The notes beneath the pieces are model-generated. The model was not told where the DNA came from and did not search any database. It saw only the letters and a program-made list of their open reading frames with translations. Source: Chelonoidis abingdonii (lineage: Eukaryota; Chordata; Testudines; Testudinidae). Taken from it: DNA of 64,000 nucleotides. This document shows, piece after piece, positions 1 through 10,900 of this stretch (the stretch's first letter is position 1; every line of letters begins with the position of its first letter). The position numbers and the translations under genes are program-made. The stretch lies in the NCBI RefSeq assembly GCF_003597395.2, contig NC_133773.1:144256602-144320601 (forward strand), given 5' to 3'.

Positions 1-94
1 GGGGTATGTGGCTAGTTAACACCAAGACCCCACCACCCTGCTGGCCCAGGAATAGCTCAGCCCAGGGCAGGATATCAGGGGCACCTACGATATA

Positions 95-290
95 GCAGAT
101 CAAGCCTGGTGCTGGTAAGTCAGGAATCCTGAGTCCTACCCTTACCCCTGCCACTGATGTGCTGCTTTGCTTTGGGCAAGTCATTTAACTGCTCCGTGCC
201 TCCGTTCCCCCTTCTGCAAAATGTTTTCCCACATCTGTAAAGTACTTTGAGATCTACAGATTCATGGGTTTTAGCCTGGGCCAAAGACGC
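95..290 (+). repeat. MIR-type SINE fragment
   Basis: Contains the MIR-like core (TTTGGGCAAGTCATTTAACT, then a CTGCAAAATG-type stretch) and a tail with AGTACTTTGAGATCTACAG. The tRNA-like head is degraded. This is an old, diverged tRNA-derived SINE copy of the amniote MIR class. Confidence 0.5.
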
Positions 291-744
291 TCGTCTGGGG
301 ATTCCTGCAAAAAAAGTTCATTCAATCTTAATTGAACTACAGCTTCTTTTTTGGAGACAGCCAGTCTTGGATCTAAAGACTTGATGTGATGGAGGAGAGG
401 GGCAGAGAAGGGCTACTAGTAGGATCAGGGGAATGGAAAGACCCTGCCTTAGGAGCAGAGTCTAAGAGCTTGGCTTGTTTAGCCTGGCAAAACGCACAGG
501 GGCAGCAAGGTGTATGGGCCTGGGGTGCCCGTGCTCCAGGAAAATTCAGGGCTCCACCAGTGTTTGGGGCCGGGTCTCTCCCCTGGCCCCACCTGCCACC
601 CCCATGCACCTCCCAGCCCTGCCTGCCCCTGGGCAATTTAAAAGGGCCTGGCGGCCCCCAGCCATCACCAGTACAGCAGAGCTAAGGTAGGCTTCCTGCC
701 TGGCCTCGCTCTGCACCGCTCCTGGAAGCGACTAGCACATCTCT

Positions 745-1225
745 GCGGCCCCTAACCCAAACTGCCTCCCAAAGCCTGACCCCTCACCCTCTCCTGCACC
801 CCAACCCCCTGCCCCAGTCCAGAGCCCCCACTCAAACTCCCTGCCAGAGCCCAACCCCTGTGCCCCCTTCCACATCCCAACCCCCGCTCCGCCCAGAGCC
901 TGCACCTCACACCCAAACTCCCTCCCAGAGCTCAACCCCTGCACCCCCTCCCACACCCCAACTCCCACCCCAAGCCTTCACCTCACATCCAAACTCCCTC
1001 CCAGAACCCGACCCCTCACCCCCTCCTGCACCCCAACCCCCTTTCCCAGCCCAGAGCCCGCACTCAAACTGCCTCCCAGAGCTCAACCCCTGCCGCAAAC
1101 CAGAGCTTGCACCCCACACCCAAACTCCCTCCCAGAGCCCAACCTCTCACCTCTCCTGCACCCCAATCCCCCCCCAGCCTACAGCCCACACCTTTCCTGC
1201 ACCCAAACACCCTCCCAGAGCCTTA
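745..1225. repeat. C-rich minisatellite, ~75-bp unit
   Basis: About six imperfect copies of a roughly 75-bp unit on the + strand. Units carry recurring CAAACTCCCTCCCAGAGC and CCTGCACCCCAACCCCC blocks. The strand is extremely C-rich and G-poor. Open frames across it in both orientations are by-products of the composition and are not genes. Confidence 0.6.
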
Positions 1226-3944
1226 GGCAGGAGGGAGGGGGCAGGATTTGGACCCATTCTGGGCACCATCAAAAATTAGGCAAATGTGCTGCCCCTGAAA
1301 ATGCAGGCTGAGAAGGAATGGGATTGCTCTCCGCAAATACTTCAGGGAGGGAGAAGAGCTGCTGAAGCTAGAGGACTATGTTGGAATAAGAACAAGTGGC
1401 CAGGAGTAAACTTTGGCTGGAAATTAGAAGGTTTCTAACCTTCATAGGAGGGAGGTTCTGGGACAGCTTCCCACGGGGGCAAACCACCGAACTAGTCTGA
1501 AGATGGAGCGTGAGAAGTTTATGAACGGGATGATATGACGGGGTTGCCTCTGAGAGCAGGGAACTGGATGCTATGACCCAGGAGGGCCTTCCAGTCTCAT
1601 GCAGAACCCACCATAGCGCCAGGTACGTTCCGTGGTTGATTACTCTCAGCCTTGTTTCCAGTTTGAATTTGAAAAGCATGGTTATCACTGAGACTCCACC
1701 TGGTGCAGGCAGCTTTTAGCCCTAGTAACGGCGTTTCTGGGGGCTAGTCAGTTTGTGCAAAGGGGAAAAGGAAAAGGAAAAGCCTTTCGTGTGAGGCACA
1801 GAAACAATAGCAGTGACTCAGATGCCAAAGGCCTCCCCAAAGATTTGCCTGATGGCTTTTCTTCCCCTCCTTCCGCCTGTCCGGCACACACAGCGTTCAG
1901 TATTACTATATATGGTTGTTGTAATTCCAAGCAGAGTCACAGAATCCGAACACATGTAAATCCCAGCGCTGCGATCCAGGCTTGTGAACCTGGTAGCCTG
2001 GCTTAGGGATGGGCCTAAATGTAGGTGGTGGTGTTTTAAGGAATTTTACAAAAATACTTTAATGGGTTGTTTGTTTTTCTTTTCAGAGCAATTCAGGGGC
2101 AACCTGGCTTGGGGAGGGACTGAATCTACATGTTCCTCTCTGATGTTTGCAAACCAAGGCCCTGGCCCTGCAAGCCACATGCTTAAATTTTATGCACCTC
2201 AAGGAATCCTACTGATTTCAGAGGAACTACTCACCAGGCATAAAGATCAACATGTGAGAGTCCCTTACGAGCCTGGGGCCCAAGACCTCACACCTGAAGC
2301 TGCTCTGCCTGCATACGTGAGCCCAGGATTGGGGCCCAATATATTGCTGCCTTGGGCCAGTGCCCAAGCATACATCTCAGCCTTGCCAGGCCCCACCTGA
2401 GCCCCAAAGGGAGAGAGACACAAAGAAGTTACTCATTCAGGAAAGTAAAATTGCTGTGGGATCTTTCCTTGAGCATAAATAACTGGCCCCAATGCAGGAA
2501 AACCTCCCTGTTCAGCAGAGCATTTAAGTGGGTGCTTAACTTTATACATTTGCTTAAGCCTCACAGACTTCAAGCTCACTGCTTAACATGCTTTCCTGAA
2601 TCAGAATCTCTGCCTGTGGCTCAGTTTCATGCTTCTTTATTGCTGATGGAAGTTATTGCCACCATTAAAAGCGAAGTGGCACCAAATCTGCATAGAAGGT
2701 AGGTAAGTTTGGGACTGATCGGAGAGGCATTTTAGGGGTAGGCATATAAGAGTCCCAAAGGGAAACCAACTAGAAACTAACATGAAACTGACCACATTCT
2801 TTCAACTGTCAAGTCCAGAGACAGGTGAAAGAGTAAGACAAGATAAATAATGAAAAGTTGGTTCCTAAAATTCTGCCTGTTTTAAACCAAATTTGAGTCC
2901 CGATCCTGCAATGAGATCTGCCTCTGCAGATCCCATAATATCACTGGGGACTTGTGAGCTCCCCACACCCAATGGTTTTTGATCTTTAAAAACAAAATTA
3001 AATGTCACCCTTTTAAATATATTTCAAAAATAAAGACATATCTACACATGAATTAGGTACTCAGACATTAGAGCACTGGAGACCACAGACAACAATGGGA
3101 ACAAAGACATACCTACATATACACAGCCAGGCAATATTTAACTGTATGGCATGCAAAAATCCATTAGTGCCTTTTATTACCAATCAGGGTTCCTACTTCC
3201 AGTTCTCCAGTTCTACCATGACCTTAGCAGGAGCACCATGTACAAGAATACAGAAAGGAACCTGTAAAGCAGAATTAGTGCCAGAGCCTCAGCTGCCTAA
3301 TTAGGAAGTTCTTGGGCCAGCTCCTCACCTGGTCTAAATCACCTGAGCTCTGTTGATTTCAATGACACTAGACTGATCTACAGCAGCTGCAGACCTGGCC
3401 CACTACTTTTCCCTTGGGTGTTTATTACAGGGGAGGGGCTGTATTTGTGGCAGCGCTTCACCTGGGTTAACGAAGATGGCATCACCTAATCAGTGCACTG
3501 AGCTTTTAGTAAAGTGACCGTTTAACAACATAACCTGGGAAACTGTTTATCCTCCCCCACCCATACAGGGAAAACCTTTCCCTCCACATCCCACCTACAA
3601 GCAAAAACTGCCCCAAGTTAGTAACACCCTTGATTCCTGTAGGAAAGCGGCTTTTCTACAGAGCACCCCTCACCCACCTGCTAGTGACAGTTCAGGGAGA
3701 TCGGCTTCAGGAATTGTAAACCCCCATCCTGAATAAAACCACAAGCCCCCACTTGCAAGCAAGGAAACCCACGCCTAGTGAAATCCTGCGTGGATCCTGC
3801 CTCTACAGTCCCTTGTGTCTCCTAGGCTGGAAGCCCTCCAGAGTCCGTCCCTTTGGTCCAGATCCATGGAGATGAACCCTTGTGCCCATACAGACCTCAA
3901 CTGAAGTCCATGGAGCACCATGTGGGCACAAGGGGTCACCCATG
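1226..3944. other. Intronic sequence, no gene seen
   Basis: No exon-like or RNA-gene signal recognised. A short GGAAAAGGAAAAGG run occurs near 1760. Open frames here lack recognisable domains and look random. Confidence 0.5.
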
Positions 3945-4175
3945 ACACTCTGGCAGCATGACCTAGTGGATGGAGAAGTAGGGGGTGACGAGACCTGGGT
4001 TCTATTCCTGGCTCTTCTACCAGCCTGCTGGGTGACCTTGGGTAAGTCACTTTACCTGCCTGTGCCTCTGTTTTCCCATCTGTAAAATGGAGGTCAGGAT
4101 ACTGACCTCCTTTGTAAAGCAGGTGGAGCTCTCCTGATGCTAAGAGCTGGATCTTATTATTACTTGTTGAGTCAG
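3945..4175 (+). repeat. MIR-type SINE, near full length
   Basis: Has a tRNA-like head (box A-like CCTAGTGGATGGAG; box B-like GGGTTCTATTCC), then the conserved core TGACCTTGGGTAAGTCACTT and CCCATCTGTAAAATGGAG, and an AT-rich tail ending TTATTATTA. This order is that of amniote MIR/CORE SINEs. It sits in DYSF intron 1, about 650 bp downstream (in transcript direction) of the alternative exon. Confidence 0.7.
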
Positions 4176-4818
4176 CGCCCTGCACCATGGCACGCCGATC
4201 CGGCCCGGGGGCCGGGGACATGCCACTAATGATGCAGGGTTTTGTGCGGTGCTCACTGCCCTGGTATCGGAGCACAGCAGGGGCTAGACACACACAGGAC
4301 AGGACTGACAAATTCAGATAAACCGACTTCAAAACATGAAAACGTGTTGGGAGCCGAGGTGCCAAGGCAACGAACGAGAGGAAGCCCAGAGCATGTGCCT
4401 TCACCTGGCGTCTCTCCATGGGGATTCAAGCCCAGTACAGAGCATCTACATCGGGGAGCAGGGCAGGAGGAACAGCAATGCCCTAGACAGAGACCAGTGT
4501 CTAGCCGGAGTCTATTTATCGGCTGCAGCCAAGGCCCCTGGATTCACACCAGTGTTCCCAGGGACCAGACCCGTCTCCCGGCCAGTGCCCTGGGGGTGAT
4601 CTCTGCCCAGGGCTGCTGTGCCCATGCCAAGAGACAGGGGCGGCAGCACCCACCCCACGGCTGGGAAGTTATGGGATCTGCACCCATGGAGACCAACAGC
4701 TGCGGGGGTGGAGTTTTCCCTGGCTGCCCCCCAATAAACCCCTCCCCTGTAAGTGGCTGTGGGGTCGGGTCCCCCTGTCGTCCCCTCCCGTGTAGCCGGG
4801 GGTCCCGGCGCCCCTCAC

Positions 4819-4912
4819 CTCGGAAAGTCAGGCTGGCCACCGGGTCGCTCTGCTTGTCCCGCTTCTCCAGGTTGGGGAGGCTGGAGGCTCCGATCAGCAG
4901 GCAGCGCAGCAT
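4819..4912 (-). CDS. DYSF: DYSF alternative first coding exon (DYSF_v1 type)
   Basis: Dysferlin is a large tail-anchored multi-C2-domain protein of the muscle membrane that acts in calcium-dependent membrane repair. This exon encodes 31 residues plus one base. It starts at ATG 4912-4910 (MLRCLLIGAS) and ends SDPVASLTFR plus the G of a split Gly codon, followed at once by a GTGAGG donor at 4818-4813. The peptide is the start of the first C2 domain and closely resembles the N terminus of the known human isoform made from an alternative promoter in intron 1. The frame stays open upstream to 4999; I chose this Met by that resemblance. Its phase (1) equals that of the canonical exon at 40768-40855, so both can join the same exon 2. 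It lies in a GC-rich patch, 75 bp from a giant minisatellite. Confidence 0.9.
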
Positions 4913-4986
4913 GGCTCCGCCGGCCGAGGGCGCAGGACAGGGAGACCGAGCGGCGCGGCCGGGCGGGCACCGGGGGGGCGCGGCAG
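4913..4986 (-). promoter_or_regulatory. DYSF: GC-rich 5' flank of DYSF alternative exon
   Basis: The 74 bp upstream of the alternative ATG are very GC- and CpG-rich, with GC-box-like GGGCGGG and no TATA. This is the kind of sequence expected for a CpG-island promoter or 5' UTR. It stops abruptly at the minisatellite junction at 4987, so most of the promoter is either the repeat itself or missing from the assembly. Confidence 0.5.
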
Positions 4987-7900
4987 GACCAGTATGCATA
5001 GTTGGAGTGGTGGTGAAGTGGTTGAACCGGTCACTTAGGTGGGGTGGCGTGAAGTGCGCAGGGTGCTGGACGCGGTCACTAGCGCAGGTGGTGGTGAAGT
5101 GTCCGTGGCCGGCCTGGTCATATCCGGGGTGGTGGTGAAGTGGACTGCGGGTGGCAAAGAACCGCTCACTAGCCGGGGTGAATGGTGAAGTGGTCCTGCC
5201 AGGGTGGCCGAGCTGTCTCTAGTTGAGGTGGTGGTTGAATGGCCCGGAACTGGTCGCCTAGCAGGGTGGTGTGAAGTGGGCTGCAGGGTGGCCGGACCGG
5301 TCGCTATCAGGGTGGTTGGTGAAGTTTCCGCTGGGCCGGCCTGGTCACTATCCGGGGTGGTGGTGTAAGTGGCTGCAAGGGTGGCAGAACAGCTCACTAG
5401 CCGGGGGATGGGTGAAGTGGTGCAGGGTGGGCAGGAACCGTCCAGTAGCTGGGTGATGGTGAAGTGGCTGCAGGGTGCAGGACCGGTCAACTAACTGGGT
5501 GATGTGAAGTGGGCTTGCAGGGTGGCAGGACCGGTCAGTAGCTGGGGGTGGTGGTGAAGTGCTGCAGGGTGCAGGACCAGTCACTAGCCGGGGGTGGTGG
5601 TGAAGTGGCTGCAGGTGGCAGGTACCGTCGCTACTCCAGGGGTGGTGTGAATGGCTCAAGGATGGCAAGGACCGGTCGCTATCCGGGATGGTTGATGGAA
5701 GTGGCTGCAGGGTGCAGGACGCGGTCACTAGCCGGGTGGCGGTGAAGTGGCTGCAGGGTGGCAGGACCGCTCGCTAGCCGGAATTGGTGGTGAAGTGGCG
5801 CAGGGTGGCAGGACGGTCCACTAGCCCCGGGGTGGTGGTGAAGTGGGCTGCAGGGTGGCAGACCGCTCGCTATCCAGGGTGGTGGGTGAAGTGGCTGGCA
5901 GGGTGGCAGGACGCGGTCACTAGCGGGGTGGTGGTGAAAGGTGCTGCAGGGTTGCAGGAACCAGTCACTTAGCCGGGTGGTGGGTGAAGTGGCCTGCAGG
6001 GTGGCAGGACCGCTCGCTAGCCGGGGTGGTGGGAATGGCGTGCGGGTGCGGACCGCTCGCTAGCCTGGAGTGGTGGTTAAGTGGCTGCAGGTGGCGGCCG
6101 ACCGGTCGCTAGCCGGCTGGTGGTGTAAGTGCTGCAGGGTGGCAGGACGGCACTAGCCGACAGTGGTGGTGGAAGTGGCTGGCAGGGTGGCAGGACCTGG
6201 TCACTTAGCCATAACAAACGAGTGGTTGGGAAGTTGGCTGCCAGGTGCAGACCCGTCACTAGCCGGGGTGTGGTGAAGTGGCTGCAGGGTGGCAGGACCG
6301 GTCACTAGCCGGGGTGGTGGTGAAAGTGGCTGCAGGGTGGCACGCACCGCTCGCTAGCCAGAGTGGTGGTGAAAGTGGCTGCAGGGTGGCAGGCAACCGA
6401 TCACTACGGGGTGGGTGGTGAAGTGCTGCAGGGTGGCAGACCGCTCACTAGCCGGAGTGGTGGTGAAAGTGCTGCAGGGTGGCCGGACGCGGTCACTAGC
6501 GGCGTGGTGTGAAGTGGCTGCAGTGGCAGGACCGGTCGCTATCCGGAGTGGTGTGAAGTTGGCTGCAGGGTGGCGCACCGGTCGCTAGCCGGAGTGGTGG
6601 TGAAGTGGCTGCAGGGTGGCAGGACCGGTCCCTATCCGGGTGCTGGTGAAGTGGCTGCAGGGTGGCAGGACCGGTCGCTATCCGGTGGTGGTGAAGTGGC
6701 TGCAGGGTGGCGGACCGGTCGCTAGCCGGAGTGGTGGTGAAGTGGCTGCAGGGTGGCGGACCGCTCGCTAGCCGGAGTGGTGGTGAAGTGGCTGCAGGGT
6801 GGAGGAACGCTCGACTAGACGGAGTGGTGGTGAACTGTGGCTGCAAGGGGGCCGGACCGCTCGCATTAGCCAGTGGTGGTTGACAGTGGCTGCAGGTGGC
6901 CGATCCGGTCGCTATCCGCGGTGGTGGTTGAAGTGGCTGCATGGGGTGGCAAGACCGCGCTAGCCGGTGGTGGTAAGTGGCTGCAAGGGTGGCAGACCGC
7001 TCGGCTACCGGAGTGGTGGTGAGTGGCTGCAGGGTGGCTCGACCGGTCGCTAGCCGCAGGGTGGTGAAGTGGCTGCAGGGTGGCAGGACGCGTCACATAG
7101 CCGGATGGTGGTGAAGTGGCTCAGGTGGGGCAGGACCGGTCACTAGCCAGAGTGGTGGTGAAGTGGCTGCAGGGTGGGGCAGGACCGGTCACATAGCCGG
7201 GGTGGTGGTGAAGGTGCGCAGGGTGGCAGGACGGTCACTAGCCGGGGTGGTGGTGAAGTGGCTGGTACAAGGGTGCAGGACCGCGCTAGCCGAGTGTGGT
7301 GAAGTGGCTGGCAGGGTGGCCGGACCGGTCACTAGCCGGCGTGGTGGTGAATGTGGCTGCCAGGGTGGCAGGACCGGTCGCTATCCGGAGTGGTGGTGAA
7401 AGTGGCTGCAGGGTGGGGCCGCACCGGTCCGCTAGCCGGTGGGGTGGTGAAGTGGCTGCAGGGTGGCAGGACCGGTCACTAGCCGGGGGCTGTGAAGTGG
7501 CTGCAAGGGTGGCAGGACCGCGGTCGCATAGCCGGAGTGGTGGTGAAGTGGCTGCAGGGTGGCCACCGACCGTCGTACTAGCCGGGCCGGTGGGTGAAGT
7601 GGCTGCAGGGTGCAGGACCGCTCGCTAGCCGGCGTGGGGTGAATGTGGCTGCAGGTGGCAGGACGCTCGCTACCGGAGTGGTGGTGAAGTGCTGCAGGGT
7701 GGCAGACCGCTCGCTAGCCGGAGTGGTGGTGAAGTGCTGCAGGTGGCCGGACCGGTCGCTATCCGGGGTGGGTGGTGAAGTGGCTGCAAGGGTGGCAGGA
7801 CGTCGCTAGCCGGGGTGGGTGGAAAGTGGCTGCAGGTGGCAAGGACCGCTCGCTAGCCGAGTGGTGGTGAAGTGGCCTGCAGGGTGCCGACGCGGTCGCC

Positions 7901-10900
7901 TAGCCCGGCGTGGTGGTGAAGTGGCTTGCAGGGTGGAAGACCGCTGCTAGCCGGAGTGTGTGAAAGTGGCTGCAGGGTGCCGGAACCGGTCGCTAGCCGG
8001 CGTGGTGGTGAAGTGCTGCAGGGTGGCAGGAACGCGGTGCCTAGAGCACGGAGTGTGGTGAAGTGGCTGCAAGGTGGCAGGACCGGTCACTAGCTACCAG
8101 AGGTGGTGGTGAAGTGGCTGCAGGGTGGCAGGTGACCGGTCACCTAGCCGGGGTGGTGTGAAAAGTGGCTGCAGGGTGCACGACCGCTCCGCTAGCCAGA
8201 GTGGTGGTGAAGTGGCTGCAGGGTGCAGGACGGTCACCTAGCGGGGTGGTGGGTGAAGTGGCTGCAGTGTGCAGGAACGCGCTCGCTAGCCAGAGGTGTG
8301 GTGAAGTGCTGCAGGGTGAAGGACAGGTTCGCTATCCGGTGGTGGGTGAGTGCTGCAGGTGCCGACGCGGTCGTATCCGGGTGGTGGTGAGTGGCTGCGG
8401 TGCAGGAATCGGTCGCTATGCCGGAGTGGTGGTGGGAAAGTGGCTGCAGGGTGGCCAGAACCGGTCACTAGACGGGGTGGTGGTGAAGTGGCTGCAGGGT
8501 GGCAGGACCGCTCACTAGCCGGAGTTGGTGGTGAAGTGGCTGCAGGGTGGCCGGACCGGTCACTAGCGGCGTGGTGGTGCAAGTGGCTGCAGGTGGCAAG
8601 GACGGTCGCTATCCGGATGGTTGGTGAAGTGGCTGCAGTGCCGCACGGCGCCTAGCCGGTGTGGGTGGGTGAAGTAGGCTGCAGGGTGGCAGGACCCGGT
8701 CACTAGCCGGGGTGCTGGTGAACTGGCTGGCAGGGTGGCAGGACCGGTAGCTAGCCGGAGTGGTGGTGAAGTGGCTGCAGGGTGGCAAGGAACTCGTCGC
8801 TAAGCCCGGGGCGGTGGTGAAAGTGGCCTGCAGGGTGGCAGGACCGCATCGCTAGCCGGCGTGGTGGGAAGTGGCTGCAGGGTGGCAGACCGCTCGTAAG
8901 CCGGAGTGGTGTGAAGTGGCTCAGGGTGGCAGGCCGCCAGTCGCTAGCCGAGGTGGTGAAGTGGCTTGCAGGGGCCGACCGCTCGCTATCCGGGGTGGTG
9001 TGACAGTGCTCGCAGGGTGGCAGACCGGTCGCATATCGCGGGTGGTGGTGAAGTGGCTGCAGGTGGCAGGACCGGCTCACTATCCCGGGGTGGTGGTGAA
9101 GTGGCTGCAGGGTGGCAGGACCGGTCGCTAGCCCGGGGGTTGGTGAACGTGGCGGTGCAGGTGGCAGGACACCGTCTCGCTGCGGGGTGGTGGTGAAGTG
9201 CTGCAGGGTGCCGACCGGTCGCTAGCCGGAGTGGTGTGTGAAGTGCGCAGGGTGGCCGGACGGTCGCTATCTCGGGGTGGTGGTGAAGTGTGCTGCGGGT
9301 GGCAGGACCGGTCGCTACACGGGTGGTGGTGAAGTGGCCTGCAAGGGGGCAGACCGTGTCGCTAAGCCGGGCGTGGTGAAGTGGCTGCAGGGTGGCAGGA
9401 CCGCTCGCTATCAGCCGGGGGTGGTGTGACGTGCATGCAGGGTGGCAGGAACCGTCGCTAAGCCGGAGTGGTGGTGAAGTGGCTGCAGGGTGGCAGGACC
9501 GCCGCCTTCGCCGAGTGGTGTGAAGTGGCTGCAGGGTGGCTACGAACGCGGTCGCTTATCGGGGTGGTGGTGAAGTGCTGCAAGGGTGGCCAGGGACCGG
9601 TCGCTATCCTGGGGTGGTGGTGGAGGTGGCTGCAGGGTGGCAGGACCCGTCGCTAATCCGGCGGCGGTGGTGAGTGGCTGCAGGGTGGCCAGGACCGCTC
9701 GCTAGCCGGGGTGGTGGTGAAGTGGCTGCAGGGTGGCCAGGACCGCTCGCAGCCGGTGGTGGTGAAGTGATGCAGGGTGGCAGGACCGGTCCCGCTATCC
9801 CGGGTGGTGGTGAAAGGTGGCTGCAGGGTGGACCGGACCGGTCGCTAGCCGGGGGCGGTGGTGAAGTGGTCTGCAGGGTGGCAGAACCGCTCGCTAGCCA
9901 GGGGTGGTGGTGAAGTGGCTGCAGGGTGGCAGACCGCTCCGCTAGCCCGGAGTGGTTGGTGAAGTGGCTGCAGGTGGCAGGAACCGGTCCCGCTAATCGA
10001 TCGGGGTGGTGGTTGAAGTGGGCTGCAGGGGTGGCAGGACCCGTCGCTATCCGGGGTGGTGGTGAAAGTTGGCTGCAGGGGTGGCAGGACCCGTGCTACT
10101 CACGGGGTGTGGTGAAGTGGCTGCAGGTGGCAGGACCGTCGCTAGCCGGAGTGGTGTGAAGGTGTGCAGGGTGGCGGACCCGTCCTAATCCGGGTGTGGT
10201 GTGAAAGGCGAGGCAGGGGCGGACCCGTCCACTACCGGGAAGGTTGGTGTGAATTGGCTTGCAGGGTGGCGACGGACGCTGGCTAGCCGGATGGTTGAAG
10301 TGGCTGCATGGTGGCCGGACGGTCGCTAGCCGACGGGTGGTGGTGAAGTGGCCTGCAGGCGGCCAGGCCTGGTCGCTAAGCCCGGAGTGGTGTGAAGAGT
10401 GGCTGGCAGGGTGGGCAGGACGGCCGGTCACTAGCCAGAGTGGTGGTGAAGTGCGCTGCAGGGTGGCAGGACCGGTCACTAGCCGGGGTGTGGTGAAGTG
10501 GCTGCAGGGTGGCAGGACCGGTCACTAGCCGGGGTGGTGGTGAAGGTGGCTGCAGGTGGCAGGACCGCTCACTAGTCCGGATGTGGTGGTGACAAGGCTG
10601 CAGGGTGGCAGGTACCGCGGGTCGCTATCTTCGGAGTGGTGTGAAGTGGCTGCAGGGTGGCCGCACGTCGCTAGCCGGTGTGGGTGTGAAGTGGCTGCAG
10701 GGTGGCAGGACCGGTCACTAGCCGGGGTGCTGGTGAAGTGGCTGCAGGGTGGCAGACGCGGTCGCTAGCCGGGTGGTGTGAAGATGGCTGCAGGGTTGGC
10801 AGGACCGGTCGCTAGCCGGGGCGGTAGTGAAGTGGCGCAGGGTGGCAAGGACCGCTCCGCTAGCCGGCGTGGTGGTGAAGTGGCTGCAGGTGGCAGGACC

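Noticed and set aside
373..690. Small host gene suggested by overlapping frames
   Set aside because: No conserved domain, frames open on both strands, no splice or promoter context.
1..4818. DYSF exon 2
   Set aside because: No minus-strand segment with an acceptor and the expected conserved Lys-rich start was found; it is probably outside the window.
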